Source: Dipteronia dyeriana
Lineage: Eukaryota; Streptophyta; Magnoliopsida; Sapindales; Sapindaceae
Assembly: GCA_032871835.1 (NCBI GenBank)
Contig: CM065298.1
Location: 78,086,154 to 78,150,153, forward strand
Direction: 5' to 3'
Length of the DNA stretch: 64,000 nt
A program made the position numbers and the translations under genes. Under the pieces are notes generated by a model. The model searched no databases, was not told the origin of the DNA, and saw only the letters and a program-made list of their open reading frames with translations. Below, piece by piece: positions 33,035 through 44,584 of this stretch (within the stretch, counting starts at the first letter, position 1; each line of letters starts with the position of its first letter).

Positions 33035-34454
33035 CGCTTTTGTGTGTCTGAGAGTGGCTTGATAAGCAAAACAATATTGCATATTTATTTCTTTGAGAGC
33101 TACTCATATGAGAAGTAATGATATTGAGAAAATAGATTTTATTGTTTCTAGATCATGCACTTAAGCTTTGAAAAATTTATTTTATAAAAAGTGCACTAAT
33201 GCTTCTCTTATATGTTTAAGTTTGAGTAGTTGAGTTTTAAAATGTGTAGATTATGGATACATCTTGAATTTTATTGCCTAGTACATGATAGTATCCATTT
33301 TGCTTTGGCATCTACATAGAACTTAACGAGCACCTTCATAGAAATGGCTACACACATTGGTTGTGAAGCCGTCCAATGTAGGAAAGGGCTACACCTTTGT
33401 GATAAGTGAAAGCCGTCATTAAGTGAAATTTATGTTTATGTATTAAAAAAAAGTCAAAGAAATGTTGAAAAAGAACTTTTAAAAAAAATCTTTGATTCAA
33501 ACCCTAAAAAGAAATGAAGGAAGGCTTATATGAAGTATAGTTGAAAATTGAGATTGTTCCGGTTGAAAAACAGAAATGGGATGACGAGCCACATGCACAC
33601 ACATGCTCATATGTTGAGTTATATTCTCTTTAAAGTAAAAACCAGATTACAATCAGTTTGACCTAGATTGGAAAAGCTTTAGATGGATAGTTGTTGAAAT
33701 AGTTTGTATGTTAATATCACAATTACTCATTTTATATATACTTGAAGCATTTCACACACACGCACATATATTTTGCTTAATATGCTTTATTCATTTGCAA
33801 TGAGGGATTGTTTTTGAGAGATTGATGAAAATCTATGATTCTCTATTTGACTTTGAAAATAATGATTTAATTTCTTTTACTGCTTGATATGTGTGATTGT
33901 GTGATTCCCTTGTGAACAAGTCATCAAATTGGTCAATATGTGTGGCCTATGTTAAGGGGGAGCATAGTTTGTTTAACTTAGTTTTCTATACAACTTGTTT
34001 GCTTAATATCTCATACTATTTCTCATGCTTTCCTTGTTTATTCCTTGACAAAAAGGGGAAGAAATATGTTCCTCACCATGTACTCATGTATTTTTGTCTA
34101 AGGGGGAGAATTGCCTTAAAGGGGAGAAATATTTTCTTTATGAGATAAGGGAGTCTTTTATATTTTTGTGTATGTTTATCTCACCAATGCCTCAAGGGGG
34201 AGACATATTTTTTTATTATATGAGATAAGAGAGTCTTGTATATTTTTGTGTATGTTTATCTCACCAACAATCTTCTTTGTTTGGTTGGTTGTGTTTGTCT
34301 CACAGGAGCTTTGATGTTTACAAGAGTTTCTTGAAGACTTATGAAGACATGAAGACACTTTAGTATAGGGATCTCTTTGTAATGTGAGAATGTGAGAATG
34401 CAATCTACCATGAGTGACTATTGTTTGGTGAGGTTGAGGTTTTGTCATGGAATA
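33035..34454 (+). other. Sire-B 3' non-coding region with several polypurine tracts
   Basis: A 1.4-kb region between pol and the 3' LTR. It carries repeated purine tracts such as AAGGGGGAGCATAG (33955), AAAAGGGGAAGAAA (34052), AAGGGGGAGAATTG (34100) and AAGGGGGAGACATA (34194). Multiple polypurine tracts upstream of the 3' LTR are a known Sirevirus trait. No env-like frame is seen; the 83-codon frame at 33897-34148 is unremarkable. Confidence 0.8.
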
Positions 34455-34469
34455 GCCAAAGAGGAAGAT
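34455..34469 (+). promoter_or_regulatory. Sire-B terminal polypurine tract
   Basis: CCAAAGAGGAAGAT sits directly before the 3' LTR start TGTTAGG. Confidence 0.85.
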
Positions 34470-36875
34470 TGTTAGGTTTTAGATTTGTGTTGGTTTGATT
34501 CCATAACAAAACTCTCTTTCTTTGTATTGATTAGATGCTTAGGTGATTCGTGATTGATTTGGGCTTTATAGAAGAAAAGCAATTTCGCATGCAAAGTTCA
34601 TCTTTAAGAGAATTGGTGCTTACTTGGATGCTAAGGTATCAAGATTTTTCTTCCTCTTGCAAAGCGTATTAGGAACACACACACATTGCATTCATATGTG
34701 TCCCTACATCGTTATGCTCATTTTGTATAACACAATCACACACTTGATATTGAATGTACATGCATTGGTGTAGAATTGACCAGTTGTGAAAAATCATGTT
34801 TGTGGACTATGTCCAAACAATAAACATTTTTGTGTGATATGTGTTTGTATATTTAATTGTTTGTATAACATGAACCTTGGACTTGATTTTGGTCTTATAT
34901 TTCTCCTCATTTAGTCATTTCAGTTACTAAAATATTTGATTTCGTGTTCTGAGTCAAGGGTTACGACACTTTCCATTCATGTTGCATATGTTGTCTTCAT
35001 CTGAGTATATCGAGTTGAATTTGTAACTTCTGGTCAAAGTTTCATAGTCTTACATGTTCGTGAGAGATTCTTGGTTTGCAATCCAAAAGTAGATTCAAAT
35101 TAAGAGTTCTGAGGCCAGAGAATGGTCGAAGAACGCGAGAGGAGCAGAAGCACGATGACCAAAGGCCATCACAAGGTTCAACCCCGAGATGGCACGTGAC
35201 CATCTCAGGCTCACACCCTTGCTGGTCCCGAGATGGTCACGCGTCATCTCGGGGAGGGCCTAAAGGGTTGGGATAATTTGGTCCTTTTGCTTTCTTTTCC
35301 CTCTCTTTTAAATATCTCTTCCCTCTCACACTTTCATTTTTAAGAAACCTATGTGCTGAAATTGTTTCTCTCAACTTTCTCATCTCCCAAACACTATATA
35401 TTTTTCGATTGAACTCCGATTCAATTGATTCAAGTTGGAAATTGTTTATATTTCAATTCTCTATCATTTTCAAGAAAGTTTAGGTTGTTTAATCTAGTTT
35501 TTCTTGTTGTTCTCCATCAAAAACGAAACTGCACAGTAGATAATTTTTCTTCAATTTTTGAGTTTTTGTTTTTGTGATATCTTCTTTATTTAAACTCCGA
35601 TTTACTTGAGTCAAAACCAAATTTGAGTGTTTTAAAGAGATCTACAAACCCTAAGTATTTTTAGAACAAAAAGATGTCTCGATTTTTCTCAGTGTCTAGA
35701 TTTTCAGTTTTAGATTTCATCATTGGTTAGTAAATCATCTTCTTCTTTGATCCTCTTATTGTTTGATGCTATTTGATTAAGCTGCAGGAATATGATGATT
35801 TTGATATCATTTTTTGGTTTGTTCATTTGATTTTCAAGTTTAGCTAGGTTTGTGTTACACTGAATGTTTGTGCTAGACTTGATAAACTTGAAATTATTTC
35901 TAGAAATCTTTTGTTCTTATGCTTGATTGCTTATTTTTAGATTTGATTTGATTTCCTAAGAACAAAGTTGTATTCAATTGGTATATTCATTTCTTATAAC
36001 TAGTTCTTAGTTGATAACATGCTTAGGTAGTCTAGACACATTGATGATCGATCTTTGAAAGCGTTATCTTGATTTCTTAGTGCATGTTCATAGATTGTGT
36101 TTGATCAACATTTTCTATTTGCTTGTGATTGCATCATTTGCATATCACTTAGATCTTAGCTTTGTGAAGAGGTTGGAAGTCTTATTCCATTGAGTGATTC
36201 TTTGGATTGAGCATTGGAAGTCATATTCCTTAGAGTGATTCTTTGGTTTGTGCATTGGAAGTCACGTGTCTTAGAGTGATTCTTTGACTTGTGCATTGGA
36301 AGTCTAATTTGGAGAGTGAATCTTCAAGTTGAGCAAGGAAGTCTCGACTAGAGGTGTGAAGCCTTAGATAGTTGAGCGAGAAAGTCTTAGTTAGAGGTGT
36401 GAAGCCTCAGATAGCTAAGCAATGAAGTCTTGTCTAGAGTTGTGATAACTCAGATAGTTGAGCAAGGTGGCAAGTAGTTCACTAGGTTCAAGGGTAGAGT
36501 AAAAGTGATAGATTGGAGAGCATTTCATGTGTTGATTGCTTGAGTGTGTAACTCTTATTTGAAATAGTGGATTATAGTTTACCGGTGGCTGTGCAATCAA
36601 CCAGTGGATGTTTCCTCTTTGGAGGTTTACCACGTAAATATCTTGTGTTGATTTTTAGCATCTTTAATTTCTTCATTTAGTTGATTTGTGTTGCTTTAAC
36701 ATTTGCTTTATTATCAAACATATCTTTTGTTAAAGTGATCAATTTGGAAATCTTATTAAGCGTGGATTAAGATTGCTTATCTTTTTAAAATAAGATTAAA
36801 ATTTGAAACTGTACCTATTCACCCCCCCCCCCCCCCCCCTAGGTATATATGCACTATAAAGAGTTGGGAATTTCA
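34470..36875 (+). repeat. Sire-B 3' LTR
   Basis: It starts TGTTAGGTTTTAG and ends GGGAATTTCA, followed by the GTAAA duplication. It matches 16078-18504 throughout, including the hairpin (35196-35240) and the 45-50 bp degenerate tandem units (about 36165-36470). Confidence 0.92.
36822..36839 (+). repeat. LTR C-tract, 18 C (Sire-B 3' LTR)
   Basis: Eighteen consecutive C at the position where the 5' LTR has six. Confidence 0.95.
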
Positions 36876-36880
36876 GTAAA

Positions 36881-38665
36881 GACTTAGTAGTAAAATGGGT
36901 TTATAAATATATTAAAATTTATATAATAAAATAGTTCAGAATATAATAATATGATAACTAAATTTGGTTCCTAAGAAAATATTTATGCAATTACATACTA
37001 TGCAAAAAAAGAAAATCTACTTACCTTCGGTGATAGCAAATTTAAGGTTTCACTAACCATATTGAGAAGTCACGAGAGGAACCTAAACATGTAGAATTTA
37101 TAAACCCTCAATAAAACCAGCCAAAAAAAAAAGAAATCTACCTGAACTTCTTTATAAATGCATTTTTATTCATTTTTATAAAGAAATTTTAGAAAACCAG
37201 ATTTTAGTGTTCAAGCGTTAGTGATTCGAAAATCTTAAGGGCCCAAACAAATTGTGAAACTTAGTCAATAAATCCAAAATCAGATTAATAACTCCCATAA
37301 CAATATTATAATTTTATCAAACACCTAAATTTTCTATTATTTTCTAAACACACAAAGGTCAATCCTGACCGCATAAATTTTGATCCTTCAATCAGATTTC
37401 ATATAAAATTTTAACAATTCTACTGACCACGAAAACTTCCAAAACTATATTATATACTAATATATCAGTAATTTATCCCTATACCAAAAATCAAAATTTT
37501 ACCTAACTCCATTTGAGAATTAAATTTACTATAACACCAAGAGATATGACTGTCAGCCTCAAAATTATTGCTTAAACATCAAATATACCCAAATAATTAA
37601 AATACTTATATATCACTAAAGTTCTCAAAAATTAATATTCTGATTCAATTATGTCTCTAAAACCATATTACCAAAAATCAGACCTAAATACATCCCCAAT
37701 TTCAATTTAAAATTACTCCAAGACAATAAAGTCGGTTTGACAATTCAGAAAATCTGCATATATAACCGATTTTGAAATAAAATTTCCCTAAGATAAACAC
37801 CACTAAAAATTCCAAAAATTATAACATAAGTTGATATATAAGTTTAATGTTCTCAAAACAAAATTTAGAATCAATAGTGACCTAAAATCATAAAAAAGAA
37901 AATCAATAACACCATAACGTCTTCTTCACCAATATAAAAACAAATCGGAATTGCAACCTACACCAATACTCAAATTTGATCTCCTTAGTGAACTCTAAAA
38001 TTGAAGCAATTTATTATAGAGTTTCATATATATATATATATTTATTTCATTTTATCCAAAATCCATGCTTTAAAACATCTTCATTCGAAAACTAAATTGA
38101 ACAATTGTTAGAGGCCCAATCTTTGTTAATAAGATATTTTGATATTAAAAACAATGGGTTGGAAAAGGACTAATGCTGTAAATAAAAATATAAAAAAAAA
38201 AACTAAGTTTAAGAAATCATACAATCTATGAGACATCATTTTTCTATGATCTTTTGGTAGGGAAACAAGTGTAGAAAAGTGAGATTTTTTTTGTATGAAA
38301 GCATTACCTTTAGTTGAAATATATATACACATATGAATAATTATAAAAAAAACAAAGATATACAATTCCACTGATTTTGCTAAAATATTCAAATCCCTTT
38401 AAATGTGTAATTGACTTATTTCAAATCACTATAAATGTGAAAATTGACTTATTTTAAATCACTCTAATTGAGAACATTGACTTATTTTAAATCTCATAGA
38501 ATTGACTTGTAATAATGTTGGAGAATAAATCATTGGTCTGGTTTATTACCAAAATACTCTGGTTTAATATCGAATGATTTAGTTGCCTTAACAAAAAAAA
38601 TGAATAAATGTGTTTTTATATATTATTAATACTAATAAAGAAGGAAACAAAATTCGGGTCTTACA
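36881..38665. repeat. Element F, right part
   Basis: AT-rich sequence without coding capacity that continues element F after Sire-B. It ends GGGTCTTACA at the AATGG duplication. A TATA-rich patch is at about 38028-38045. The 88-codon minus frame at 38126 has no recognisable features. Confidence 0.75.
38410..38508. repeat. 33-bp tandem repeat in element F
   Basis: ATTGACTTATTT(C/T)AAATC units start at 38410, 38443 and 38476 (33-bp period), with a shorter fourth start at 38501. Confidence 0.88.
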
Positions 38666-38670
38666 AATGG

Positions 38671-39111
38671 CCCCACCATTGATTTCTATCATGTTGAAAT
38701 AGGACATCATGCTCAGGGCATGTTCTCGAACAGAGGCATACTCTTTCATTTGAGCAAGCATTGTGGAACGAATAGCTTCGTGCCTTTTTTGCTCAGAAGG
38801 TTGCCCGAACATAGCTTGCAATGACTTTATTATCTCAAATGCAATACATATTGCTTCGTGCTTCAAAACAAGCACATCTGTCATATTAGCTAACAGATAA
38901 GTTCAGGATTTCTAATCTGATGAGACCCATTTCTCATATGCCTCACACCAGTTCATGCCACATGGGCAGGAGGCTCTGGAGGACACTCATCTGTGAGCAC
39001 AAATTTTAGGTCCTTGATGACCAAGATTGCATTTATGTTATGTTTCCATTTTGTGTAGTTTTAACCAATTAATTTGTTGTTAGTGAGGATTTGTAGTCAA
39101 GCAGATGACAT
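38671..39111 (-). pseudogene. gag: Copia-C gag N-terminal half
   Basis: The gag ATG is at 39109-39111 (minus), preceded by TTTTTCCAGC, an acceptor-like site as in Copia-A. Early codons (LQILTNNK, YTKWKHNINAILVIKDLKFV, LTDECPPEPP) match Copia-A. The frame at 38884-38588 has EIIKSLQAMFGQPSEQKRHE and MKEYASVREHALSMMSYFNM, the copia capsid core, and runs into EINGGAI, where element F interrupts. The rest of gag is at 12600-13019. Stops occur near the start. Confidence 0.88.
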
Positions 39112-40165
39112 TGCTGGAAAAACATAAATTAAGAATCCATTCAGTCATACATTCATAACATGTGCGAATGTTTTGGCATAAAATTAAATATGATACATGA
39201 ACACGTTTAATGAACAAGAACAACCCTAAAAAACAATGTTACTACTTTACGATAACCCAACATACCAAAACAAAGTGCCGCCTTAGGGTCGGTCAAATTC
39301 CGGCATGTTAGATCGAGACATTCTCAATCAAATGATATTCCATAATAACTCTTAAGCCTCTATCATTCAACCATCATTTATTTAGTCAGGTTCTTAATTA
39401 ACTATGTTAATTAAAACCTTATAAGTGTAACCCATCATTTCAGATCTCATGAGCTTAACTCGAGAATTGCCACATTAGGGATGGTCAATCCCGAAATACC
39501 TTCAGAAATCCTACCCGTTAGGAAATCAATCTTGGTATTGATTCTTATGGAAGCCCTCCTTAGGGAAGACAAAAGCAAATCCGTCTCGATACCCCACTCG
39601 AACCTCACGGTGTTGAACAGATAACGAAGACTACGAGATATAATGTCATGTATCCCTCTCCCACTCACTATTTTATGGTAAGGGTTTTCTATTATTATAA
39701 ATACACCTAGATTAAACAAGATTAAACAACTAATTTCAGTCTAAGTGTCTAGCCCATTATTAACAAATTATTAGAATCCTATTCCAATAACTGATAAACT
39801 AATTTGACTTTTAACTCTTAAAAATCTAGTTCATTAGAGATAATTCTAATCAAAGTAAATATATACTAGGACTAGAATTATCAAATATGTATTTACCAAG
39901 TTTTAACTATTAAAACTAAACACATTATTAGATCCAATTATTATTAGGGCTTAATCGAATTAATCCTAATATTTATAATGGACCCTACTAATCTAACTAA
40001 TTAAACTCTTTAATGAATAGAATAGTTATCAATGAAAATTACCAAGTTTTTACTTCTAAAACCAATCCTATTAACTTATAGCCAGTTATGTGAATTACCC
40101 ATTTTAATCAAATTAAAATTAAACACATAATATAGATGGCTATAGTGCATGTATGACATATCAAC

Positions 40166-40225
<60 letters not shown>

Positions 40226-40627
40226 CCACACATAATCTAAATGACAAGTATATATGCATGAAAATGCTTTAATTATAACATAATAAAAGCATACATGAAT
40301 TGACCGAGTACGATGAGTTTATCTAACTTAAAAAAAAATCTAATTACAAAATATATCCAAGACATTCCTTGGTTTTATTGAAATTCCAAAAATCTTCAAG
40401 TCCATCTATAATATATTTTGCGTCTTTCGGGCCAAAAATAGAGTCCAATTTGATATATTTTATTGGATCCATCACATGGATTAAATCCCTAAAGCCCAAG
40501 TGTTACTCTAATATTTTTTAGAGGCCTGGGATTTCCTAATACCGGCCTAAACTGCTCGTGTACATGCAGCCCTAGCACTTGCGAACATGCATCCATAGTG
40601 CCTTACGTGTGTGGTCGCATTCGCGTG
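39112..40627 (-). other. Copia-C leader, gag-proximal part
   Basis: This non-coding leader matches the Copia-A leader in reverse (for example AAGTGCCGCCTTAGGGTCGG at 39273). It is interrupted at 40628 by solo LTR Q. The part at 40545-40627 is GC-richer with words such as GTGCCTTACGTGTG. The 90-codon frame at 39447-39719 lies in leader sequence and is not conserved as protein in Copia-A. Confidence 0.75.
40165..40223. repeat. (AT)n(GT)n microsatellite
   Basis: A compound dinucleotide tract of about ten AT units followed by about twenty TG units, in the Copia-C leader. Confidence 0.95.
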
Positions 40628-40892
40628 TGATTAACACTGAAAAATGTATGTTTACTAAGGGATAATATCATCATTTTACACTTCCAATATGATTAATTCC
40701 TCAATTTAAACATAATTTCGTTCGCTCGCTTAAATAAATGTGTTGTGTAGTAATCAATGTATTTTTTCTTTGTATTTCAGAGGTAATTCGATCAATTCAG
40801 AATTATGGAGAAGTCAGATGGCAAAACAAACATCGTTTTCAAGTTTAGAACGTCAAAAACCTTAGGTAGGCCATGAAAGGTATTTTTGTAAT

Positions 40893-41135
40893 TTTGATTA
40901 TTCACTGTTTACAGTTGACTTTCACTGTTCACAGTTGACTTTCACTGTTCCTAATGATGTGACACATTCCTATTTGCCCAAACTGCGAGTACACCATGCA
41001 CGCGGCTGCAGAGAATTATATTCTAGAAACCAGTGCACTGTTCACTATTCACTTTATAGATGAGTTACTGTTCACTGTTCACTTCACGGATGAGTTACTG
41101 TTCACTGTCACTGTTCACTGATGACGTGGTGAAAT
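40893..41135 (+). repeat. CACTGTTCAC word cluster in solo LTR Q
   Basis: Repeated TTCACTGTTCACAGTTGACT and GATGAGTTACTGTTCACTGT units lie upstream of the TATA box. The word TGTTCAC is the same as in the Copia-A leader, though the elements are unrelated. Confidence 0.88.
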
Positions 41136-41409
41136 CTGGACGCTCCATTCTAAATTCATCCGATGGTCAATTTTTATCCGTATTTTATATAAATATGGGG
41201 CATCTCCCCCCTAATTTTGATATTTTGAATCTAAATATGATATTAGATTTGTAAAATTCTTTCTCTTTTGTTCTCAAATTCTTAGTTTAAATAAAATAGC
41301 AATTTTCTAGTTAAATTATGTCTGGCTAATTTTATATAGCTGGGGCAAAAGGTGATACTGTTGGTATGGAAAATACGATCCAATTATGGTAAGTTTATTA
41401 TTTTTATGC

Positions 41410-41705
41410 TTTCTCCCCTCTGATCTTTGTGGAGTTTTTGACTTACTGTAGATAGGCAGATATTGTCTAGCACAGTGGATACTTTTACCCATATTTATCA
41501 AAGAGTGGTTTCTCCCCTCTGATCTTTGTGGAGTTTTTGACTCACTGTAGACAGACAGATATTGTCTAGAAAAGTGAGTACTTTTACCCATATCTATTAG
41601 AGAGTGGTTTATCCCCTCTAATCTTTGTGGAGTTTTGACTCACTGTAGACAGACAGATGTTGTCTAGCACAATGAGTACTTTTACCCACATCTATCAGAG
41701 AGTGG
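41410..41705 (+). repeat. 99-bp tandem repeat, three units
   Basis: Units at 41410-41508, 41509-41607 and 41608-41705 each begin TTTCTCCCCTCTGATCTTTG (or a one-base variant) and contain TAGACAGACAGATATTGTCT and CTTTTACCCATATCTAT. The third is one base shorter. It lies downstream of the TATA box in solo LTR Q. Confidence 0.93.
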
Positions 41706-41974
41706 TTAGTGAAGTGGAATACCATCCCATTAATCTGGACTAAATATTAATAATTAGATCATAATCGAATTATCAACAGTGGATCCCTTAGCCCCATTAT
41801 TAATTTTAAATGATTTTCATTTTATAACAAGCTTAGTAATTAATCTAGATAATTAATTCTACAAGGACAAGTGAACAACCTCCCTGTGGTTCGATCCGGT
41901 CTTACCGGTTAATTTATTACTATGACACTCTTATACTTGGGAGTATGAACACTTCTTTAGGACGTGTCAGTGTG

Positions 41975-42631
41975 CATGGGCCGCATTGTAAAGTTGTTCT
42001 AAGCTCCCATGACTGCTGCACCATGCACAACATTTGTGCTGCGTTCATGGTCCAATTCGTACAACACATGTGCATGAACATGCTGTGCAAACACTTACAT
42101 ATTGAAGTACATGACAACTGCACAAAAACATGACAACACTAAATTGTGATGCCATATATTGCGCTTACACCTACAACATTGAATAGCATTGCTTTGTATT
42201 GCATGTTGTGTGCATTTCATCTTCACGAAATCATAACAGCTGCTCAAACGCATGAAGCATGAGAGCTACACAAACGTACAAACGCATAAACGCAACACTT
42301 GTTCATGTGAGTGCATTGGCTTTGCACATGGTTCGTGCGACTGATGTGATACTTCTTTCAGATCATTTTTCTTTGCCTTATTAAACCAATAAACAACAAT
42401 ATATAAATATATATATATATATATATAACCTGTAATTAATATTACATCAGAAAAATATTACATTTAAAATCCAAAACCCTAAAACCCTTGTACAATATAA
42501 TTAACGATCAATTATGTTTTTATTTAAACAATTTAAATATAAACATTCATACATTCATTAGATTCGTGCCTACACATTTATACATACAACATCATGAACT
42601 AACTGAATATTCAAATACACTGTACAATTAG
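41975..42631 (-). other. Copia-C leader, primer-proximal part
   Basis: This continues the leader to the primer site. The stretch 42440-42631 matches Copia-A 22247-22400 in reverse. The stretch 41975-42370 is a low-complexity patch rich in TGCATG, GTTCATG and TTGTGC words in the slot where Copia-A has its CTGTTCAC cluster. The frames at 41920-42133 derive from it. Confidence 0.7.
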
Positions 42632-42646
42632 GGTTTGATACCAATT
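42632..42646 (-). promoter_or_regulatory. Copia-C primer binding site
   Basis: The minus strand reads AAATTGGTATCAAACC next to the LTR end, the tRNA-Met-type site with one or two mutations. Confidence 0.85.
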
Positions 42647-43846
42647 TGTTGGTACCCTGGTTTATATTGTGCAACGAAAATAGGTTTTTTTTAATGCAAT
42701 CAAACAAACTCGTACACTATATAATAATAAACAAGAATAATATAATTAATCATACTAGCGTTGATGGCTCCTTCTTTCATTCAATTTCGTTCCTGATTTA
42801 AACCAGTAGATCTTCCTGGCTATGTCTTGTGATCTGGCAACTATATGTGATGGCATCACGGTACTCAAGAACAACATGAGGATGTATAGAGAAGAAGTAC
42901 CAAAGAATATTTTTTGTTCCTGGCCGAAATCCTGCCTAGACTTTCTAGGTTTTTGTTATTTTCTCAATTGTTTTGGTTCAACGCTCAATTACTCTTTTTT
43001 TTTGTACTGAGTGTTCTGATGATTTCTATTTTAGTTACAAAATTATATCATATATATTTCAACTAAAATCCTTTTAATTATCTTGTTCAAATGTATATAA
43101 TATATTAAATGGGATAATAAATATTTTAAATTTAAACTTAAATTCAAATACTTAGATAATTGATTTAATAAAAATAAAATAATCAAATTATCTTATCTTC
43201 ATATAAAACAAATATCAATCAACACCCTCAAATTAATTATTAGTCATATAATTAAATGATCAAATTATTAAATTAATTTAATAATTAATATTTATTAATT
43301 AAATAATCTCATTAATCAAATAATTCCCAAATAATACGTGTTACTTTTGTAACACAATTAATCGGACAATCCAATTAATTAACCATGACCCTTGTTACTT
43401 TTCATCAGTCGGGCTAGCAAGTGGACCTAATGGATCCATAGTATTTTGAGCTCCAATAATCCTTTGAAATAATTAATTAAACTCTTTAATTAATATTTCA
43501 TGTTTATTAACTTCGATGTTATTCCATTACAAACCCGAAGCTGTACTCTCTCAACTGTAGATGTTTTTACACAAACCAATAATCTCGTTGTCCATCAATA
43601 TAGCTATTACATATGTTATAATCCTCCACAGGTAGTTCATAATTAGAGTTGGGTCATAATATCAGTTATACCCCTCTAACTACATCTTTTCCATTAAGTA
43701 CCATTGATTATCTAATGAACAATATTAAATCCTACATTCCTCATGGAATTTGGAGAGCACTCATATTGTTCAAGCCCCGAATCAACCCTTAAGGAAACTG
43801 TTATCTACTTCTCGTAAGAAGGAGTGGATTCCACTATTGTGTACAG
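42647..43846 (-). repeat. Copia-C 5' LTR (truncated by Copia-D1)
   Basis: The plus strand begins TGTTGGTACCC, the reverse of the GGTTCCAACA end of Copia-A. The region 43140-43846 matches the other copies of this LTR, including the reverse of 20690-21300. It stops at TTGTGTACAG, where the D1 LTR begins. The remainder should lie to the right of this window. Confidence 0.87.
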
Positions 43847-44584
43847 TGTTAGGACTACGCTCAATAGCAAGAGTGTAATAATGTATTTGACAATCTTTTC
43901 ATATTAATAAAGTGATTTCTAGTATAACAAATCCTATAGCAGTTATAGTTTAATTATTATAACTGTAAAAAGTAAATAATCGTAAAGTCAAAAGACTATG
44001 AGAAAAGAAGAACTGCTCGTACATCTGGATATGTATGAGGTGGACACAATTCTTTAGTTAGTCTTGAACAATATTCATAACTTAAGATAAAAATTATGCG
44101 CATTTACCTTGTTAAAGTTGTAGATTCTTTTGCTAGCATTTAAATGGGAGAAAATGGGTTATAATGAGTCTAAAATCATCAAAGTATGGTGTCTTTGGGC
44201 AAAAGAATCTAGTGCACTAGGTGCATTAAATAAGATCACAGTGAAATACTTTATCTAGAACCGTCAGTGGATAAAAGTTTTCACTTGAGGACAATTGGAG
44301 AGTCTATCACAGTCCTGAGAAAAATGATAGACTTACGGTTACAAGTGTTAACATTTAAGCTATCAGTGAGTACGATTATATAGCATAGTCTATCCTCGAC
44401 GGTTTGATGGTATATATTTGTTAATCAATAGAGGACTTCATTTATAGATATGGACATCGTGGCTCCATTTATTAAATGTGAGTAGAATATCTTCATTTGG
44501 ATATTTTGAAGTATTGGATATTAAATCTTAAATTTAAGTTTTCAATAGTGCATATTGAAATATGGCTTCTGGACAAGTCAAAAT
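43847..44584 (+). mobile_element. Copia-D1 5' LTR fragment
   Basis: TGTTAGGACTACGCTCAATA starts a third LTR family. It aligns with the first 730 bases of the D2 LTR (44585 on) and D3 LTR (51473 on): GCAAGAGTGTAATA, then GTCAAAAGACTATGAGAAAA and so on. It stops after GGACAAGTCAAAAT, where the D2 LTR begins. I read this as D2 inserted in the D1 LTR; the rest of D1 would lie beyond the window. Confidence 0.8.

Larger units (their letters stand above)
16078..36875 (+). mobile_element. Sire-B, Sirevirus-like Ty1/copia element
   Basis: A full LTR pair (16078-18504 and 34470-36875), a tRNA-Met-type primer site, gag C-terminal part, protease, integrase, RT, RNase H and multiple polypurine tracts are all present in copia order on the plus strand. 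GTAAA duplications flank it. The 20.8-kb span includes Copia-A (9.5 kb) and a hAT MITE (0.7 kb), leaving about 10.6 kb of own sequence. All coding parts are broken. Confidence 0.9.
13020..38665. mobile_element. Element F: gypsy-type solo LTR, split by nested insertions
   Basis: The ends are TGTAACACCC and GGGTCTTACA, an inverted terminal motif typical of Ty3/gypsy chromovirus LTRs (Tekay/Del type, by resemblance). Its own sequence is 13020-13509, 15719-16077 and 36881-38665, about 2.6 kb. No coding domain is seen in these pieces, so I call it a solo LTR. It is flanked by perfect AATGG duplications in Copia-C gag. The rest of the span is element S and Sire-B. Orientation cannot be fixed without internal sequence. 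Confidence 0.8.
40628..41969 (+). mobile_element. Solo LTR Q, gypsy-type
   Basis: It starts TGATTAACACTG and ends GGACGTGTCA, so the ends are partly inverted (TGA..ACAC / GTGTCA). Flanks are GCGTG (40623-40627) and GTGTG (41970-41974), a 4-of-5 duplication. Inside are TTATATAAATATGGGG (TATA box, about 41185), and near the right end CCCTGTGGTTCGATCCGG plus TCTTACCGGTTAATTTATTA, a block seen at the 3' ends of many plant gypsy LTRs (Athila/Ogre type). It interrupts the Copia-C leader. No coding domain is present. Exact ends are my inference. Confidence 0.62.

Noticed and set aside
33897..34148. Candidate env-like frame after Sire-B pol
   Set aside because: At 83 codons it overlaps the polypurine tract region, has no clear signal peptide or conserved features, and is not seen in Sire-E.
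41410..41705. Possible CRISPR-like repeat array
   Set aside because: Units are directly adjacent with no unique spacers, in a plant LTR; it is an ordinary tandem repeat.
42822..43010. 62-codon frame as a small host gene
   Set aside because: It lies in Copia-C LTR sequence and has no support beyond being open.
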